64,000 bases of DNA from Undibacterium sp. (lineage in GTDB: Bacteria; Pseudomonadota; Gammaproteobacteria; Burkholderiales; Burkholderiaceae). Every line of letters starts with the position of its first letter. Position 1 is the stretch's first letter. Position numbers and translations under genes: made by a program. Below the pieces are notes generated by a model that saw only the letters and a list, made by a program, of their open reading frames with translations, did not search any database and had not been told where the DNA came from. The stretch covers positions 1 to 64,000 of the forward strand of contig JACMRF010000069.1 of the NCBI GenBank assembly GCA_014376575.1. Direction: 5' to 3'. Positions 1 through 11,398 of this stretch are shown one piece after another.

Positions 1-982
1 CTTTAAAATAACGTTCCGCCGCTTTCACGCAGCGATAATTCCAGAACTGCGCAAAGCTTTCTTTGAGTGACCATGCGCGACTCGTTTGTTTCACTTCCTG
101 ATACAGCGAACGAAAGGCGACCGCTTCGCTACTGCGCTTATCGCCCATATTTCTCAACCATTGGTACTTTGTTCCAGTCAAGCTTGAAATCCCTTGCTGT
201 AGTAATTTTTTGTGCTCACTACGACGCACATGATCGACCGCTTCATTGAGGTATTTGGCGACATGGAACTTGTCATGCACGATGTCGGCTTGTGGTAATT
301 GACTTTGTGCCGCACTCATGTAGGCAGGCCACATGTCCATCGCAACCGCTTCTACGTGCTGGCATTGTGCCGGGCTGAGTGTTTTCAATAGCGCGTTGGC
401 ATCTGCCAATTTCCTACCTGGTACCACATCCAATATGCGAGAACCATCGACATCGCTTAACACGCTAATGTAGTCGTGTCCGCGGCCGAAACTTTTTTCA
501 TCCAGGCCAAGATGCTTGATGGGCTCTTGCGCTCGTTGTGCCAACCCTCGCTCAACGGCTCTTGTCATGATCGTGTTGATCGTATTCCAGTCAAGCTCCA
601 TCAACTCGCTCACGCGTTTGATGCTGGAACATGCCTGTAACAATTGAATGACGAAGGCTTCCATGAGAATGGTCACGCGACTATAGCGCTCCGCCCAAGG
701 CACTGTTACTTCTTCCGTTTCGCCATTAGCGTACTTTACACGCGGCACTTGAGCTTCAATAATGGTTTCAAACTGGCAGGTGTCCAAATGCCGCCATGTA
801 CGTTTGGTCCAACCGTGTATGTGCGCTCGCTTGCTGCTGTCAGTAGGATCACCCCACACCGTTTTCTCCTGGCACGCGACTACGACTGTGACGCGATTTT
901 TGTCCATCTCTAAACGCACTTCTTTGGCGTACCACGGAGCACTTAGCCCAAGCAGCTTCTCATAGAGTGTTGTGTCTTTCAT
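1..982 (-). CDS. ISL3-family transposase, 3' end beyond the window
   Basis: This open frame starts with ATG at 982 and stays open for 327 codons to the window edge. The N-terminal region (about residues 30-100) has the ISL3 pattern of a degenerate zinc-binding segment with WRHLDTCQF and PWAERY, followed by a helical DNA-binding part (100-150). The catalytic core begins with HLGLDEKSFGRG, where D161 would be the first DDE aspartate, and VAMDMWPAY, where D216 would be the second. HDKFHV (236-241) is also typical. The third acidic residue lies beyond the edge. Zinc-finger cysteines are sparse compared with many ISL3 members. No stop or frameshift is seen, so the gene may be active. It moves its own insertion sequence; the left end is not visible. 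Confidence 0.85.
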   Translation of the reverse strand, partial: MKDTTLYEKLLGLSAPWYAKEVRLEMDKNRVTVVVACQEKTVWGDPTDSSKRAHIHGWTKRTWRHLDTCQFETIIEAQVPRVKYANGETEEVTVPWAERYSRVTILMEAFVIQLLQACSSIKRVSELMELDWNTINTIMTRAVERGLAQRAQEPIKHLGLDEKSFGRGHDYISVLSDVDGSRILDVVPGRKLADANALLKTLSPAQCQHVEAVAMDMWPAYMSAAQSQLPQADIVHDKFHVAKYLNEAVDHVRRSEHKKLLQQGISSLTGTKYQWLRNMGDKRSSEAVAFRSLYQEVKQTSRAWSLKESFAQFWNYRCVKAAERYFK

Positions 983-1632
983 TATGTCTTCGCGTGGATT
1001 GATGCCGTCATCATTGTCAGTAGGTCATGTTGGTCTTTATGGTTGGATGCGATAACCCGTTGCATCCAACCATGAAACAGTTTATTTTAACAGTGCGCGT
1101 CAATGGTTCGCTTCGCCGGATAAAGCCCCGCCATTGACACAATGCGACCAATGCTAATCGTACAAAAAATCAAAAACCTAATTAAAAATCCCACGGGATT
1201 TCATGAAGAGCCATTTGATTTAAATATTTAAATAAAAATTAATAAAAAATAGGCGAAGTGCTGATTTTCTTAGAAGTTTATATATTTATATAAATCTCGA
1301 TTGCTGTCTAAATATTTCTATAAAAATTAAATTTGTGTAAATATTTTTCAAATGCCAACCTCCGCTGTAATAGTTTCGGTTAATGTTTTCTATAAAAGGT
1401 TCTATTGTATTTTTACGAAGAGGTGAAGATTTTTTCACTAAAAAATAGTTTAATGTAAATATTACTGCGCATTAGTCTAGGATCTTAAAATTGAAAGACT
1501 ATAGTTAAATTAATGCTTAATAATTGTGTTTATTGTCAACTTTGCTTGGTGTTGAGGTTTTATGATAAAATATAAGGTTAGATGAATTATTGTTTTTTTA
1601 TCTTAACCCTTTCATTTTATTGGAGTTTTTAG
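983..1632. other. AT-rich non-coding stretch between the ISL3 transposase and ndk
   Basis: No gene was found here. Three inverted repeats lie on the IS side: 12-bp arms at 1039-1050 and 1062-1073, 8-bp arms at 1099-1106 and 1131-1138 (gtcaatgg/ccattgac), and 7-bp arms at 1186-1192 and 1195-1201. The first two may belong to the end of the insertion element. The exact IS boundary and terminal repeats could not be defined because the other end is outside the window. From about 1200 onward the sequence is very AT-rich, in the style of the native leader of ndk. Confidence 0.5.
1542..1571 (+). promoter_or_regulatory. candidate sigma-70 promoter of ndk
   Basis: A -35-like TTGCTT (1542-1547) and a -10-like TAAAAT (1566-1571) are separated by 18 bases, about 60 bases before the ndk start. 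The surroundings are AT-rich, so chance matches are common. This is an inference from position and spacing. Confidence 0.4.
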
Positions 1633-2058
1633 ATGGCTATTGAACGCACATTGTCTATTATTAAGCCAGATGCAGTGGCAAAAAACGTAATCGGTCAGAT
1701 TTACAGTCGTTTTGAAGGTGCTGGATTAAAAGTTATCGCTGCACGCATGGTTCATTTGTCTCGTGCAGAAGCTGAAGGTTTTTATGCTGTACATTCTGCT
1801 CGTCCGTTTTTTAAAGATTTAGTTGATTTTATGATTTCTGGTCCTGTGATTGTTCAGGCGCTCGAAGGTGAGAACGCAATTTTAAAGCATAGGGATTTGA
1901 TGGGCGCAACTGATCCGAAAAAGGCAGAGGCAGGCACAATACGTGCAGATTTTGCTGACTCCATCGATGCAAATGCCGTGCATGGTTCCGATGCTGCTGA
2001 AACTGCTAAAGTTGAAATTGCTTATTTTTTTCCGACAATGAACGTTTATTCTCGTTAA
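1633..2058 (+). CDS. ndk: nucleoside diphosphate kinase
   Basis: Transfers the terminal phosphate from a nucleoside triphosphate, usually ATP, to other nucleoside diphosphates through a phosphohistidine, balancing NTP and dNTP pools in the cytosol. At 141 residues it has the normal bacterial length. It opens with [12 protein letters not shown] and carries the active-site histidine H117 in [19 protein letters not shown] and [14 protein letters not shown] match the family throughout. A ribosome site TTGGAG precedes the ATG by about 8 bases. It is the first gene of the long rightward housekeeping run; ndk followed by rlmN is a common betaproteobacterial order. Confidence 0.97.
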   Translation: MAIERTLSIIKPDAVAKNVIGQIYSRFEGAGLKVIAARMVHLSRAEAEGFYAVHSARPFFKDLVDFMISGPVIVQALEGENAILKHRDLMGATDPKKAEAGTIRADFADSIDANAVHGSDAAETAKVEIAYFFPTMNVYSR

Positions 2059-2133
2059 TTGCTGATTTATTGGCTTTAAAATATAACCCCATTTTTACCA
2101 TGACGTTTAGGTGGGGTATGAAGGAGTAAATGC

Positions 2134-3291
2134 ATGACGGCACTCATTAATCTATTAGATCTCGCCCCAGAGCAGCTAACCGCTTATTGCGACGGGTTAG
2201 GTGAGAAGCCGTTTCGTGCAAAACAATTGCAACGATGGATACATCAATTTGGTGCAAGTAATTTTGATGAAATGACTGACCTTGCGAAATCCTTGCGAGA
2301 AAAATTGGCGGGCCGTGCTTACATCGCCGCGCCAGCAGTCGTCAGTGATCATATATCCACTGACGGTACGCGCAAATGGTTGCTTGATGTGGGAAAAGGA
2401 AATGTAATAGAGACAGTGTTTATTCCCGAGGAAAACCGGGGCACTCTTTGCATCTCAACGCAAGCTGGTTGCGCAGTAAATTGCCGTTTTTGTTCAACCG
2501 GTAAGCAGGGTTTTAATCGAAATTTAACTGTCGGTGAAATTATTGGACAGCTATGGTTAGCTGAGTTCGAGTTGCGCAAGAGTAAAGGTATTGAGCCTGG
2601 GCCAAAAGGTGAAAGACAAATTACTAATGTTGTAATGATGGGCATGGGTGAGCCCTTGTTGAATTTTGAACCTACAGTAACCGCATTGCGACTGATGCTC
2701 GATGATAACGCTTACGGCTTGTCGCGCCGTCGTGTGACTTTGTCTACGAGCGGTGTAGTTCCTATGATAGATAAGTTATCGCAAGAATGCGCAGTCGCAT
2801 TGGCTGTGTCGTTGCATGCATCTAATGACGCTTTGCGGGATAGTTTGATCCCGCTCAATAAGAAGCACCCGTTACAAGAATTGATGGCGTCGTGTAAGCG
2901 CTATTTGGATTACGCTCCGCGTGATTTTATTACCTTTGAGTATTGCATGTTGGACGGCGTTAATGATAGTGATCAGCATGCCAGGGAATTGATTCAATTA
3001 GTGCGTGACGTTTCATGTAAATTTAATCTTATTCCATTTAACCCTTTTCCGGAATCGGGCTTAACCCGATCGCCAAATCCAAGAATTAAAGCTTTTGCAC
3101 AGATTTTGATCGACTCAGGACTAGTAACGACAATTCGCAAAACACGTGGCGATGATATTGATGCTGCGTGCGGGCAACTTGCCGGCGAAGTGCAAGATCG
3201 GACGAAAGTTCAAGAGCGCATGAAGAAAATGGCCGAATATCAGAAGAAATTTGGCGAGAATTTTGGGAAAATTGTGGAGATTGCCCAATGA
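2134..3291 (+). CDS. rlmN: 23S rRNA/tRNA adenine C2-methyltransferase RlmN
   Basis: Radical SAM enzyme that methylates C2 of A2503 in 23S rRNA and A37 in some tRNAs, supporting translational fidelity. The 385-residue protein has the CxxxCxxC iron-sulfur signature (C113, C117, C120 in GCAVNCRFC), the SAM-binding [10 protein letters not shown] segment, and a C-terminal [10 protein letters not shown] whose cysteine should be the one that carries the methyl intermediate. A ribosome site AAGGAG sits just before the ATG. The TGA stop overlaps the ATG of the next gene, so the two are translationally coupled. Confidence 0.97.
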   Translation: MTALINLLDLAPEQLTAYCDGLGEKPFRAKQLQRWIHQFGASNFDEMTDLAKSLREKLAGRAYIAAPAVVSDHISTDGTRKWLLDVGKGNVIETVFIPEENRGTLCISTQAGCAVNCRFCSTGKQGFNRNLTVGEIIGQLWLAEFELRKSKGIEPGPKGERQITNVVMMGMGEPLLNFEPTVTALRLMLDDNAYGLSRRRVTLSTSGVVPMIDKLSQECAVALAVSLHASNDALRDSLIPLNKKHPLQELMASCKRYLDYAPRDFITFEYCMLDGVNDSDQHARELIQLVRDVSCKFNLIPFNPFPESGLTRSPNPRIKAFAQILIDSGLVTTIRKTRGDDIDAACGQLAGEVQDRTKVQERMKKMAEYQKKFGENFGKIVEIAQ

Positions 3292-4088
3292 AGGTTTTCG
3301 AAGTAAATTATCGTATTTTATTTAGCATATTGTTGGCAGTTTTTATGTCCGCATGCGCAAGCCGAACACTTGATAATATTCAATCCGAAATAAATCCATC
3401 TTCTGAAAGTTCGGAATTGCAAAAGCGAGCAGCAATTCGTCTGCAGCTTGCAGTCGATTATTACCAGCAAGGGCAGCGTAAAGTTGCCCTTGAAGAGCTT
3501 CGGCAAGCGCTATTGGTCTCGCCTGATTTGGTTGATGCTTATAGTCTACGTGCGGTGATTTTTATGGATTTAAATGAGACTCAACGCGCTGAGGATAATT
3601 TTTTACACGCGCTTAAGTTAGCACCAAATAATTCGGATATTGCAAATAATTATGGTTGGTTTTTGTGCCAAAACGGTCGGGAAAAAGAATCAATTGGGTA
3701 TTTTGAGAAAGTTCTAAAAGACACTACGTATCCGACGCCAGTGAAGGCACTTGGCAATGCCGGAGTGTGTAGTTTGAGATTGAAAGATACCGTAAATGCA
3801 GAACGCTATTTTTCGATCGGATTTCGCGCGCAACCCTCGAATCCTTCTATTAACGCAAACCTAGCGAAAATTTATTACGATAAAGGTGAGTTTGAAAAAG
3901 CAAAATTTTACATTGATCGAGTTGTGAAAGCGGAAGTGATGGCAGCAGATGTCCTATGGCTAGCGATTAAAATAGAAAATAAACTTGAGGATCATTTGGC
4001 TTTGAACAGCTTGGGTATTCAGTTGCGAAGACGTCACCCTAACTCAAAAGAATATGGACTGTTCCAAAGAGGTGCTTTCAATGAATGA
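3288..4088 (+). CDS. pilW: type IV pilus biogenesis/stability lipoprotein PilW/PilF
   Basis: Outer-membrane pilotin-like lipoprotein needed for assembly of the PilQ secretin in type IV pili. I chose the ATG at 3288, which overlaps the rlmN stop. The resulting 266-residue protein starts with a hydrophobic signal ending in MSAC, with C23 as the lipidated cysteine. It continues with several TPR-type helical repeats (about residues 45-230), including [19 protein letters not shown] and [12 protein letters not shown]. Longer upstream in-frame starts would lie inside rlmN and lack a signal sequence. This gene lies between rlmN and rodZ in many beta- and gammaproteobacteria. No pilus genes are seen nearby. 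Confidence 0.9.
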   Translation: MKVFEVNYRILFSILLAVFMSACASRTLDNIQSEINPSSESSELQKRAAIRLQLAVDYYQQGQRKVALEELRQALLVSPDLVDAYSLRAVIFMDLNETQRAEDNFLHALKLAPNNSDIANNYGWFLCQNGREKESIGYFEKVLKDTTYPTPVKALGNAGVCSLRLKDTVNAERYFSIGFRAQPSNPSINANLAKIYYDKGEFEKAKFYIDRVVKAEVMAADVLWLAIKIENKLEDHLALNSLGIQLRRRHPNSKEYGLFQRGAFNE

Positions 4089-5109
4089 TGCGGGAATGAA
4101 TCTGCTTACTTCCCCAATGTCAAGACTTGAGGCAGAGTTGAGGCCGCCAGTTACGATAGGGCAATCTGCCGGTTCTCTGCTTTCGCGCGCACGACACGAA
4201 AAAGATTGGTCTGTTCAGCAGGTAGCAGATCAACTGAAGTTATCGTTAAAGCAGATTGTGGCGTTAGAGTCAGATCAGTTTGAAGCTTTGCCTAAAATGG
4301 TTATCGTTCGTGGTTTTGTGCGCACATATGCCAAATTGTTAAAAATAGATGCGGATCCTTTAATAGCACTGCTGCCTAAAGATATTCAAGATGAACATTT
4401 TCAAGCAACGTTAAAACCTGCTTTGTCGACTCCTTTTTTGGAGTCGAGGTTGTCGTTGATGGGACGCCAGGATAGTAATTATAAATATTTATTCGGTGCA
4501 GCTTTACTTGCAATATTAGCGGCAGGATTTTTCGCTGCTCAAAAGACAGATATTGTAGATTTAGTGAAAGGTTTTTTCGGTCGGAATAATGTGACGACGC
4601 ATGAGATGACACCAGTCTCGAATTTTACGCCTCCCATCATTCTGGCGGCGCCTGTTTTAATATCGGAAACAAAAGATTTGCAACTTATAAATTCTGTTGT
4701 TTCGATACCTGTCACAGCTGGTAATAATCCGCAAGCTAATCAAAATTTGGAGGAGCAAACTCAAGCTGCGTCAGCTACTGGTTTAAATATCGTCAATAAA
4801 AAAGACGCGAAGAATATTTCTGATGCATTGCCAATTGAAGTTGTTCAACCGCCTTCAATACCTGTGTTCAATAAAGAAGTAATGAGGCTCAAGTTTCATC
4901 AAGATTCTTGGCTGCAAGTCAAGAAAGAAAATGGTGTGATTTTGACTTCGCATCTTGCGAGGGCTGGAACAGAAGAAACTTTTAGCGTTAAAGAGGCATT
5001 ACAGGTGAGAATAGGAAATGCAGCTGGAGTTGAAGGTGTTTTGAGAGGTGCGCCTTTGGAAATTATGGCCGATAAAGGTAGTAATGTCGTTAATTTGAAT
5101 GTGAAGTAA
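4081..5109 (+). CDS. rodZ: RodZ-like cell-shape protein with cytoplasmic HTH and periplasmic domain
   Basis: Bitopic inner-membrane protein that links MreB to the elongasome and helps keep rod shape. From the ATG at 4081 (GAGGTG ribosome site about 8 bases upstream, overlapping the pilW end) it is 342 residues. An HTH_25-type domain covers about 26-95 ([20 protein letters not shown], then [16 protein letters not shown]). A single membrane helix is at about 136-153 ([18 protein letters not shown]). After a long low-complexity periplasmic linker comes a DUF4115-type beta domain (about 265-342) beginning near [12 protein letters not shown]. The gene is followed after 2 bases by ispG, the usual order. 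Confidence 0.93.
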   Translation: MNDAGMNLLTSPMSRLEAELRPPVTIGQSAGSLLSRARHEKDWSVQQVADQLKLSLKQIVALESDQFEALPKMVIVRGFVRTYAKLLKIDADPLIALLPKDIQDEHFQATLKPALSTPFLESRLSLMGRQDSNYKYLFGAALLAILAAGFFAAQKTDIVDLVKGFFGRNNVTTHEMTPVSNFTPPIILAAPVLISETKDLQLINSVVSIPVTAGNNPQANQNLEEQTQAASATGLNIVNKKDAKNISDALPIEVVQPPSIPVFNKEVMRLKFHQDSWLQVKKENGVILTSHLARAGTEETFSVKEALQVRIGNAAGVEGVLRGAPLEIMADKGSNVVNLNVK

Positions 5110-5111
5110 GT

Positions 5112-6377
5112 ATGAAGTCTTGTTTATCTGAAGTGAATTTTGGGCCACTTGGTCGGCGAGTGAGTCGCAGTGTAATAGTCAAGTACGGTGATCACAAAGT
5201 CATTGTTGGTGGAAGTTCTCCGATTGTTGTGCAATCGATGACGAATACTGATACGGCTGATGTATTTTCGACTGCAATCCAAATAAAGGAACTGGCTAGA
5301 GCTGGCTCGGAATTGGTAAGGATAACTGTGAATAATGCTGAAGCTGCAGTCGCAGTGCCAGCTATCCGCGAACAACTCGATAAAATGGGCGTTAATGTAC
5401 CGATTGTTGGTGACTTTCACTACAACGGCCATACACTACTCGCTGAATATCCTGATTGCGCAACAATACTTTCAAAATATCGTATCAATCCTGGTAATGT
5501 TGGTAAAGGTGCTAAACGTGATGTCCAGTTTGCGAAAATGATTGAGTTGGCATGTAAGTATGATAAGCCAGTTCGTATTGGGGTTAATTGGGGAAGCCTT
5601 GATCAATCGTTGCTTGCAAGAATTATGGATGAGAATGCGCAGAGAGTAAATCCGTGGAATGCGAAATCTGTGATGTGTGAGGCATTGATTACGTCTGCAA
5701 TAGAGAGTGCTCAGCGTGCAGAAGAACTTGGTCTTTCTGGAGATAAAATTATATTGTCTTGCAAGGTGTCTGGCGTACAAGATTTGATAGCTGTATATAG
5801 GGATTTGGGAAGTCGATGTAATTACCCTTTGCATCTTGGATTGACTGAAGCTGGTATGGGAAGTAAGGGAATAGTGGCATCTACTGCAGCACTATCCGTT
5901 CTTTTGCAAGAAGGTATCGGCGACACGATCAGAATTTCCTTGACACCGGAGCCGGGTGGTGATCGGTGTAAAGAGGTGATTGTAGGTCAGGAAATTTTGC
6001 AGACCATGGGCTTGCGCAAATTTACACCAATGGTTATTGCTTGTCCTGGGTGTGGACGTACAACATCGACTGTTTTTCAGGAACTCGCTGAAGATATTCA
6101 AATTTTTTTACGCGAACAGATGTTGATTTGGAAGACGGAATACCCAGGCGTTGAAGGTATGAACGTCGCAGTAATGGGATGTATAGTTAATGGGCCTGGT
6201 GAGTCGAAGCATGCAAATATTGGCATTAGTTTGCCAGGGACTGGCGAGTCGCCAGCCGCACCAGTCTTTATTGATGGCGCTAAAGCGATGACATTGCGTG
6301 GTGATAATATTGCTAAAGAATTTCAAGCTATTGTTTTGGAATATGTGAAGAGTCATTACGCACAAGCAATACCATAA
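5112..6377 (+). CDS. ispG: 4-hydroxy-3-methylbut-2-en-1-yl diphosphate synthase
   Basis: Converts methylerythritol cyclodiphosphate to HMBPP in the MEP isoprenoid pathway using a [4Fe-4S] cluster. The 421-residue protein has the N-terminal TIM barrel ([13 protein letters not shown], then [11 protein letters not shown]) and the C-terminal cluster domain with [13 protein letters not shown] and [14 protein letters not shown], which supply the three cysteines and conserved glutamate. It carries the longer insertion region common in beta/gammaproteobacteria. It sits 2 bases after rodZ and 38 bases before hisS. The start has a weak ribosome site, but no better in-frame start exists. Confidence 0.97.
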   Translation: MKSCLSEVNFGPLGRRVSRSVIVKYGDHKVIVGGSSPIVVQSMTNTDTADVFSTAIQIKELARAGSELVRITVNNAEAAVAVPAIREQLDKMGVNVPIVGDFHYNGHTLLAEYPDCATILSKYRINPGNVGKGAKRDVQFAKMIELACKYDKPVRIGVNWGSLDQSLLARIMDENAQRVNPWNAKSVMCEALITSAIESAQRAEELGLSGDKIILSCKVSGVQDLIAVYRDLGSRCNYPLHLGLTEAGMGSKGIVASTAALSVLLQEGIGDTIRISLTPEPGGDRCKEVIVGQEILQTMGLRKFTPMVIACPGCGRTTSTVFQELAEDIQIFLREQMLIWKTEYPGVEGMNVAVMGCIVNGPGESKHANIGISLPGTGESPAAPVFIDGAKAMTLRGDNIAKEFQAIVLEYVKSHYAQAIP

Positions 6378-6415
6378 TTGTTGTGAATTTAAATCGGATG
6401 GTTAGGTAATCAGGA

Positions 6416-7777
6416 ATGTCAGAAGAAAAGAAAATTGAAAAAATAAGCGGCATAAAGGGAATGAATGATGTGCTTCCTTGTGATGCTGCTTTGTGGGAAT
6501 TATTTGAAAATACCGTAGAGTCGGTACTTAAAAGTTATGGATACCAACGTATTCGCACGCCAATTGTAGAGTCTACTCACTTGTTTGCCAGAGGATTAGG
6601 CGAGGTGACAGACATCGTAGAAAAAGAAATGTATTCTTTTGAAGACGCTTTGAACGGTGACAAACTAACATTGCGCCCAGAAAATACAGCGGGAATCGTT
6701 CGCGCAGCCTTAGAGCATAATCTCACTTACGATGGTCCAAAACGTCTTTGGTATTGCGGACCAATGTTTCGTCACGAAAAACCTCAACGTGGTCGCTATA
6801 GACAATTTCATCAGATTGGTGCGGAAGCTTTAGGATTTAATGGTCCTGATATAGATGCTGAGTTAATTGCAATGTGCCAACGTCTTTGGGATGATCTTGG
6901 TTTGCAAAATATACGACTGGAGCTGAATTCCATTGGCGATGCTCAAGAGCGTCAACAACATCGTGTCGAATTGATTGCTTATTTCGAAAAGCATAAAGAT
7001 ATGCTAGATGCCGAAGCTCAGCGTCGCCTTTATAGTAATCCGCTGCGGATTTTGGATACGAAAAATCCGAACATGCAAGCGATGGTTAATGACGCACCAA
7101 AATTATTTGATTATCTTGGAGAAGAGTCAAAATCGCATTTTGAAGGTGTTCAAAAAATACTTCGTCATAACAGCATTCCATTTACGATAAATACCAGGTT
7201 AGTACGCGGAATGGACTATTACAATCGTACTGTATTCGAATGGGTAACTGATGATTTGGGTTCTCAGGGCACGGTATGTGGTGGCGGCAGATACGACTCA
7301 CTTTTTGGTATGTTCGGTGGCCGAGCGACTCCAGCATGTGGCTTTGCTTTAGGTGTTGAACGTTTGTTGGAATTAATGAAGGCGGCAGGTGAGGGAGGGG
7401 CCGCAAACCAATGCGACGTTTATCTAGTACATCAGGGAATTCAAGCTCAAATGCAGTCTTTCGTAATCGGAGAGCGCTTGCGCGATGCGGGACTAGATGT
7501 TGTGTTACATTGCGCAGCGGCAGGCGGTGTTGGTAGTTTTAAATCTCAGATGAAGAAGGCTGATGCTAGCGGTGCTACTTTTTCGATAATTATTGGAGAA
7601 GATGAAGCAAATGTTAATAGCGTCACGATTAAATCAATGCGCGCTGTAGATATGAATAACAATCAAATTACATTGCCTTTTGAATCTGCGGTCGATTACA
7701 TCGTTGATCAAATTACCGGCGAAGCTGATACAGAAAACAATTGCGGCAATCCAAACCACATACATATTCACCACTAA
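6416..7777 (+). CDS. hisS: histidyl-tRNA synthetase
   Basis: Class II aminoacyl-tRNA synthetase charging tRNA-His. At 453 residues it shows motif 1 in the N-terminal part, motif 2 around [19 protein letters not shown], the histidine-binding loop [15 protein letters not shown], and motif 3 near [13 protein letters not shown]. The C-terminal anticodon-binding domain covers roughly residues 330-430. The tail is slightly extended and ends in an H-rich stretch (NPNHIHIHH). It is placed between ispG and yfgM as in many proteobacteria. The paralogous regulatory protein HisZ is encoded at 14873. Confidence 0.97.
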   Translation: MSEEKKIEKISGIKGMNDVLPCDAALWELFENTVESVLKSYGYQRIRTPIVESTHLFARGLGEVTDIVEKEMYSFEDALNGDKLTLRPENTAGIVRAALEHNLTYDGPKRLWYCGPMFRHEKPQRGRYRQFHQIGAEALGFNGPDIDAELIAMCQRLWDDLGLQNIRLELNSIGDAQERQQHRVELIAYFEKHKDMLDAEAQRRLYSNPLRILDTKNPNMQAMVNDAPKLFDYLGEESKSHFEGVQKILRHNSIPFTINTRLVRGMDYYNRTVFEWVTDDLGSQGTVCGGGRYDSLFGMFGGRATPACGFALGVERLLELMKAAGEGGAANQCDVYLVHQGIQAQMQSFVIGERLRDAGLDVVLHCAAAGGVGSFKSQMKKADASGATFSIIIGEDEANVNSVTIKSMRAVDMNNNQITLPFESAVDYIVDQITGEADTENNCGNPNHIHIHH

Positions 7778-7793
7778 AATTAAACTAATAAAT

Positions 7794-8462
7794 ATGGCAT
7801 ACGATCTCGAAGAACAAGAACAGTTAGATACAATAAAAGCGTGGTGGAAGCAATACGGAAATCTAGTGACATGGTTATTAGTTGTTATTGTGTCTGCCTA
7901 CGCAGCATGGACTGGTTGGGGCAGTTATCAAAATGGACGATCAGTTCAGGCCTCGCAGCTTTATGATGAGTTGCAAAGGTCAGTTGCCGCAAAAGATAAC
8001 GTTAGGGTTCAGCGTGCAGCAAGCGATTTAATGGAGAAATTTACCCGTACTTCTTACGCACCGATGGCAGCTTTGTCAGCTGCAAAAAGTGCATTAGATT
8101 CGAATGATCTGAAAACCGCTAAATTGCAATTGAGTTGGATCATAGAGCATAGCAACGCTGATGAATTTAATGCGCTTGCTAGATTACGTTTGGCTGGAAT
8201 TTTTCTCGATGAAAAAGCCTACGATGATGGATTATCTTTATTGTCAGGTAAATTTCCCGATGAATTTACTGGTAACGTGTTCGACAGAAAAGGTGATATT
8301 TATGCCGCACAAAATAAGATTGCCGAGGCACGTGTTGCTTATCAAGTTGCAATGGAGAAAGTAAAGGAAAAAAATCCGGGTCGTAAATTGATTCAAATTA
8401 AATTCGATGCTGTTGGTGGTGTTGATTCAAATAAAGTGGCTGTTAATGCAGCCGGTAAATAA
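7794..8462 (+). CDS. yfgM: YfgM family membrane-anchored TPR protein, ancillary SecYEG/periplasmic chaperone factor
   Basis: The 222-residue protein starts MAYDLEEQEQ, has one membrane helix at about residues 24-42 (LVTWLLVVIVSAYAAWTGW) and then a periplasmic TPR-like helical domain. In E. coli this family contacts the Sec translocon and periplasmic chaperones. I chose the ATG at 7794 because it gives the family N-terminus; earlier in-frame starts lie inside hisS. It is 13 bases before bamB, and the hisS-yfgM-bamB-der order is widely conserved, which supports a link with envelope protein traffic. Confidence 0.92.
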   Translation: MAYDLEEQEQLDTIKAWWKQYGNLVTWLLVVIVSAYAAWTGWGSYQNGRSVQASQLYDELQRSVAAKDNVRVQRAASDLMEKFTRTSYAPMAALSAAKSALDSNDLKTAKLQLSWIIEHSNADEFNALARLRLAGIFLDEKAYDDGLSLLSGKFPDEFTGNVFDRKGDIYAAQNKIAEARVAYQVAMEKVKEKNPGRKLIQIKFDAVGGVDSNKVAVNAAGK

Positions 8463-8475
8463 ATTGGAGTTTGAC

Positions 8476-9630
8476 ATGCGTTTTTCAGCTAAGTTAATTG
8501 CTATCGCATCATTGATAGCATTGACTGGATGTTCAGCTTTATCGTCTATGAATCCTTTTGCAAAAGCAGAGACCAAGAATGTACCTGCGGCGTTACAAGA
8601 GTTTAAATCAAGCATATCAGTTAAATCCGTTTGGTCTAGTTCTGTTGGAGTTAGCGGCACTTTTGTTTTATCGCCAGTGCAGGTTGAATCCGCAATCTAT
8701 GCTGCCGGCGCGGATGGAACTCTCGTGAAAATCGATGCAACAACTGGCAAAGATTTCTGGCGAGTTAATACTGGAAAATCTTTGACTGCTGGGGTAGGTG
8801 CCGATAATGCCACAATTGCATTGGTAGGTTCAAAAGGAATTTTGATGGCCTTCAATTTGGATGGTAAATTGCGCTGGAAGGCGCAAGCCTCCAGTGAAAT
8901 ATTGACGGCTCCCGCAGTTGGCTACGGTTTAATAGTTGTTCGCAGCGTTGACAATCGTATCGCAGCATATGATGCGATGACTGGTGTTCGCAAGTGGGCA
9001 GTAGATCGTCCTTTACCAGCATTGACATTGCGTATAGTTTCAGGGATAGCATTGACGGACCAACTGGCTATCGTCGCGCTTCCTGGAGGTAAATTAATCG
9101 GCTTGGCATTAAATAACGGCAGTTTGCGCTGGGAAGCCTCAGCCGCGGATCCTAAAGGTGCAACTGAACTTGAGCGGATAGCGGATGTTTCAGGAACTCC
9201 GGCTGTTTTTGATCAAAGTGTATGTACGGCTGCATATCAAGGAAGAGTCAGTTGTTTTGACTTGGCATCAGGTGCTGTACGATGGTCTAAGAATTTATCA
9301 AGCGAGGTCGGCGTTAATATCGACGAACGATTTGTTTTTGCAGTTGATAACGCTGGGGCAATATCGGCATTTGCACGGCTGACAGGATCTAGTATTTGGA
9401 GAAACGAAAAACTCATTAACCGACATTTATCGGCCCCCGTGTCCTTCGGACGTGCGGTCGCAGTTGGTGATTCGTTTGGGTATCTTCATTTCCTATCTAG
9501 AGAAGACGGATCTTTTATCGGTCGAGTGAGCACCGATGGTAGTCAAATTCTTGCAGCGCCATTCGTCGCTGGTTCGAATTTAATTATCCAAACTAAATCA
9601 GGGACAGTGGTTGCATTTGCGACCGAGTAA
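8476..9630 (+). CDS. bamB: outer-membrane assembly lipoprotein BamB
   Basis: Lipoprotein subunit of the BAM complex that inserts beta-barrel proteins into the outer membrane. From ATG 8476 (TTGGAG ribosome site 7 bases upstream) the protein is 384 residues. It has a lipobox LTGC with C19, then an eight-bladed PQQ-type beta propeller; repeats such as [27 protein letters not shown] and [17 protein letters not shown] are clear. It is the usual partner between yfgM and der. Confidence 0.96.
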   Translation: MRFSAKLIAIASLIALTGCSALSSMNPFAKAETKNVPAALQEFKSSISVKSVWSSSVGVSGTFVLSPVQVESAIYAAGADGTLVKIDATTGKDFWRVNTGKSLTAGVGADNATIALVGSKGILMAFNLDGKLRWKAQASSEILTAPAVGYGLIVVRSVDNRIAAYDAMTGVRKWAVDRPLPALTLRIVSGIALTDQLAIVALPGGKLIGLALNNGSLRWEASAADPKGATELERIADVSGTPAVFDQSVCTAAYQGRVSCFDLASGAVRWSKNLSSEVGVNIDERFVFAVDNAGAISAFARLTGSSIWRNEKLINRHLSAPVSFGRAVAVGDSFGYLHFLSREDGSFIGRVSTDGSQILAAPFVAGSNLIIQTKSGTVVAFATE

Positions 9631-9635
9631 TACAA

Positions 9636-10979
9636 ATGAAGCCGGTAATTGCACTTATAGGTCGACCTAATGTCGGCAAATCCACGCTGTTCAATCGGCT
9701 AACTCGATCTCGTGACGCGCTAGTTGCGGATCTTCCTGGTCTCACTCGGGATCGACATTATGGGGAGGGACGGGTTGGTGATCGCCCATTCTTGGTAATT
9801 GATACTGGTGGTTTTGAACCGGTAGCCAAAGACGGCATCATGCATGAAATGGCTAAACAAACCAAGCAAGCAGTTGCTGAGGCAGACGTAGTTATTTTTC
9901 TGGTCGATGGGCGCCAAGGGTTGACGCCGCATGATAAAACGATAACTGATTTTTTGCGTAAGTCTGGTCGCTCAGTAATGTTGGTCGTGAATAAAGCCGA
10001 GGGTATGAGATACTCTTCGGTCGCTGCAGATTTTTATGAGTTAGGTCTTGGCGATCCTTACGTGATTTCGTCGGCACACGGTGATGGTGTAGCTGATCTG
10101 GTTGAAGAATCACTGAATATCGCGTTTGCACAGCGTCCACCAGAAAACGAAGAGCCAATTGATGTCATTCGAGGTGTAAAAATCGCAATTGTTGGACGTC
10201 CAAATGTAGGTAAGTCGACTTTGGTTAACACTCTTCTTGGCGAAGAGCGGGTAATTGCATTTGATATGCCAGGAACAACAAGAGATTCGATTGAAATTCC
10301 ATTTGAGCGCGATGGAAAACATTACACATTGATTGATACTGCAGGTATTCGTCGTCGAGGTAAGGTTTTTGAGGCCATTGAAAAGTTTTCGGTAGTTAAA
10401 ACATTGCAATCTGTTTCAGAGGCAAATGTAGTATTGCTATTACTCGACGCGCAGCAAGATATTTCAGAGCAAGACGCACATATCGCTGGTTTTATACTTG
10501 AATCTGGACGCGCGTTAGTAGTTGGGGTTAATAAGTGGGATGGCTTGCAGAGTGAACGTCGAGATGAAATCAAAGTTGACATCGAGCGCAAATTGAATTT
10601 TTTAACATTTGCAAAATTTCATTTTATATCGGCATTGAAATCTTCTGGCGTTGATCCGATGATGAAATCTATTGATGCTGCATACGCAGCTGCGATGGTA
10701 AATTTATCTACTCCAAAATTGACTAGAGCTTTAATTGAAGCTGTTGAGCATCAGCAGCCGAAACGCAAAGGTTCTATTCGCCCCAAAATGCGATATGCCC
10801 ATCAAGGAGGCCAAAATCCTCCAATTATCGTTATTCATGGAAATGCGCTCGATTCTATTGGGGATGTTTATAAGCGATATTTGGAAAAACACTTTCGTGA
10901 AACATTCTCGCTCATAGGAACACCTTTACGTATAGAAATGAGATCTGGAAAAAACCCGTTTGCGAAAACTGAAAAATAA
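9636..10979 (+). CDS. der: ribosome-associated GTPase Der (EngA)
   Basis: Double-domain GTPase acting in late maturation of the 50S subunit. The 447-residue protein has two P-loops with the same sequence, GRPNVGKST, one at residues 8-16 and one near 187. The matching switch motifs ([33 protein letters not shown]) and NKxD motifs (NKAEG and NKWDG) follow, with a C-terminal KH-like domain (about 355-447). The first NKxD is NKAE, as is common for Der G-domain 1. It starts 5 bases after the bamB stop, so it is in the same operon. Confidence 0.97.
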   Translation: MKPVIALIGRPNVGKSTLFNRLTRSRDALVADLPGLTRDRHYGEGRVGDRPFLVIDTGGFEPVAKDGIMHEMAKQTKQAVAEADVVIFLVDGRQGLTPHDKTITDFLRKSGRSVMLVVNKAEGMRYSSVAADFYELGLGDPYVISSAHGDGVADLVEESLNIAFAQRPPENEEPIDVIRGVKIAIVGRPNVGKSTLVNTLLGEERVIAFDMPGTTRDSIEIPFERDGKHYTLIDTAGIRRRGKVFEAIEKFSVVKTLQSVSEANVVLLLLDAQQDISEQDAHIAGFILESGRALVVGVNKWDGLQSERRDEIKVDIERKLNFLTFAKFHFISALKSSGVDPMMKSIDAAYAAAMVNLSTPKLTRALIEAVEHQQPKRKGSIRPKMRYAHQGGQNPPIIVIHGNALDSIGDVYKRYLEKHFRETFSLIGTPLRIEMRSGKNPFAKTEK

Positions 10980-11122
10980 TTTATTCTTGTGAAACTCTGT
11001 CAGACGAAGCATGCGGTAAAATAAAAAAACCGATTACAGTCGCGAAGTAGTCATCTTACTGGGCACTTGAGTTTTTTCAATGCGCCCCAAACTCCTTATC
11101 ACAACAATACAATGGAGCTGTT

Positions 11123-11359
11123 ATGAGTAATAAAGGGCAACTTTTACAAGACCCGTTTTTGAACGCACTGCGCAAGGAACATATTCCAGTGTCTATTTAC
11201 TTGGTCAACGGTATTAAATTACAAGGGCACATAGAGTCCTTTGACCAGTATGTTGTACTGTTGCGCAATACGGTGACCCAAATGGTATATAAGCACGCAA
11301 TTTCTACTGTTGTCCCAGCTCGTGCAGTAAGTATTAATGCCGAATCAGAAGCTGAGTAA
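11123..11359 (+). CDS. hfq: RNA chaperone Hfq
   Basis: Hexameric Sm-like protein that pairs small RNAs with mRNAs. The 78-residue product has the Sm1 part ([19 protein letters not shown], then [13 protein letters not shown]) and the Sm2 motif YKHAIST, with the proximal-face residues Q8, F42 and the KH of Sm2 in their usual places. The C-terminal tail is short, typical of betaproteobacteria. A 143-base gap separates it from der and probably holds a promoter, though I could not define one. The downstream order hflX-hflK-hflC is the classic hfq cluster. Confidence 0.97.
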   Translation: MSNKGQLLQDPFLNALRKEHIPVSIYLVNGIKLQGHIESFDQYVVLLRNTVTQMVYKHAISTVVPARAVSINAESEAE

Positions 11360-11398
11360 GTTCTTGATTTTATATTTGTTTGAGATTTTTCTCTCTTT

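Noticed and set aside
67..965. Plus-strand open frames opposite the ISL3 transposase
   Set aside because: They are shadows of the long minus-strand transposase frame, have no family likeness and lack ribosome sites.
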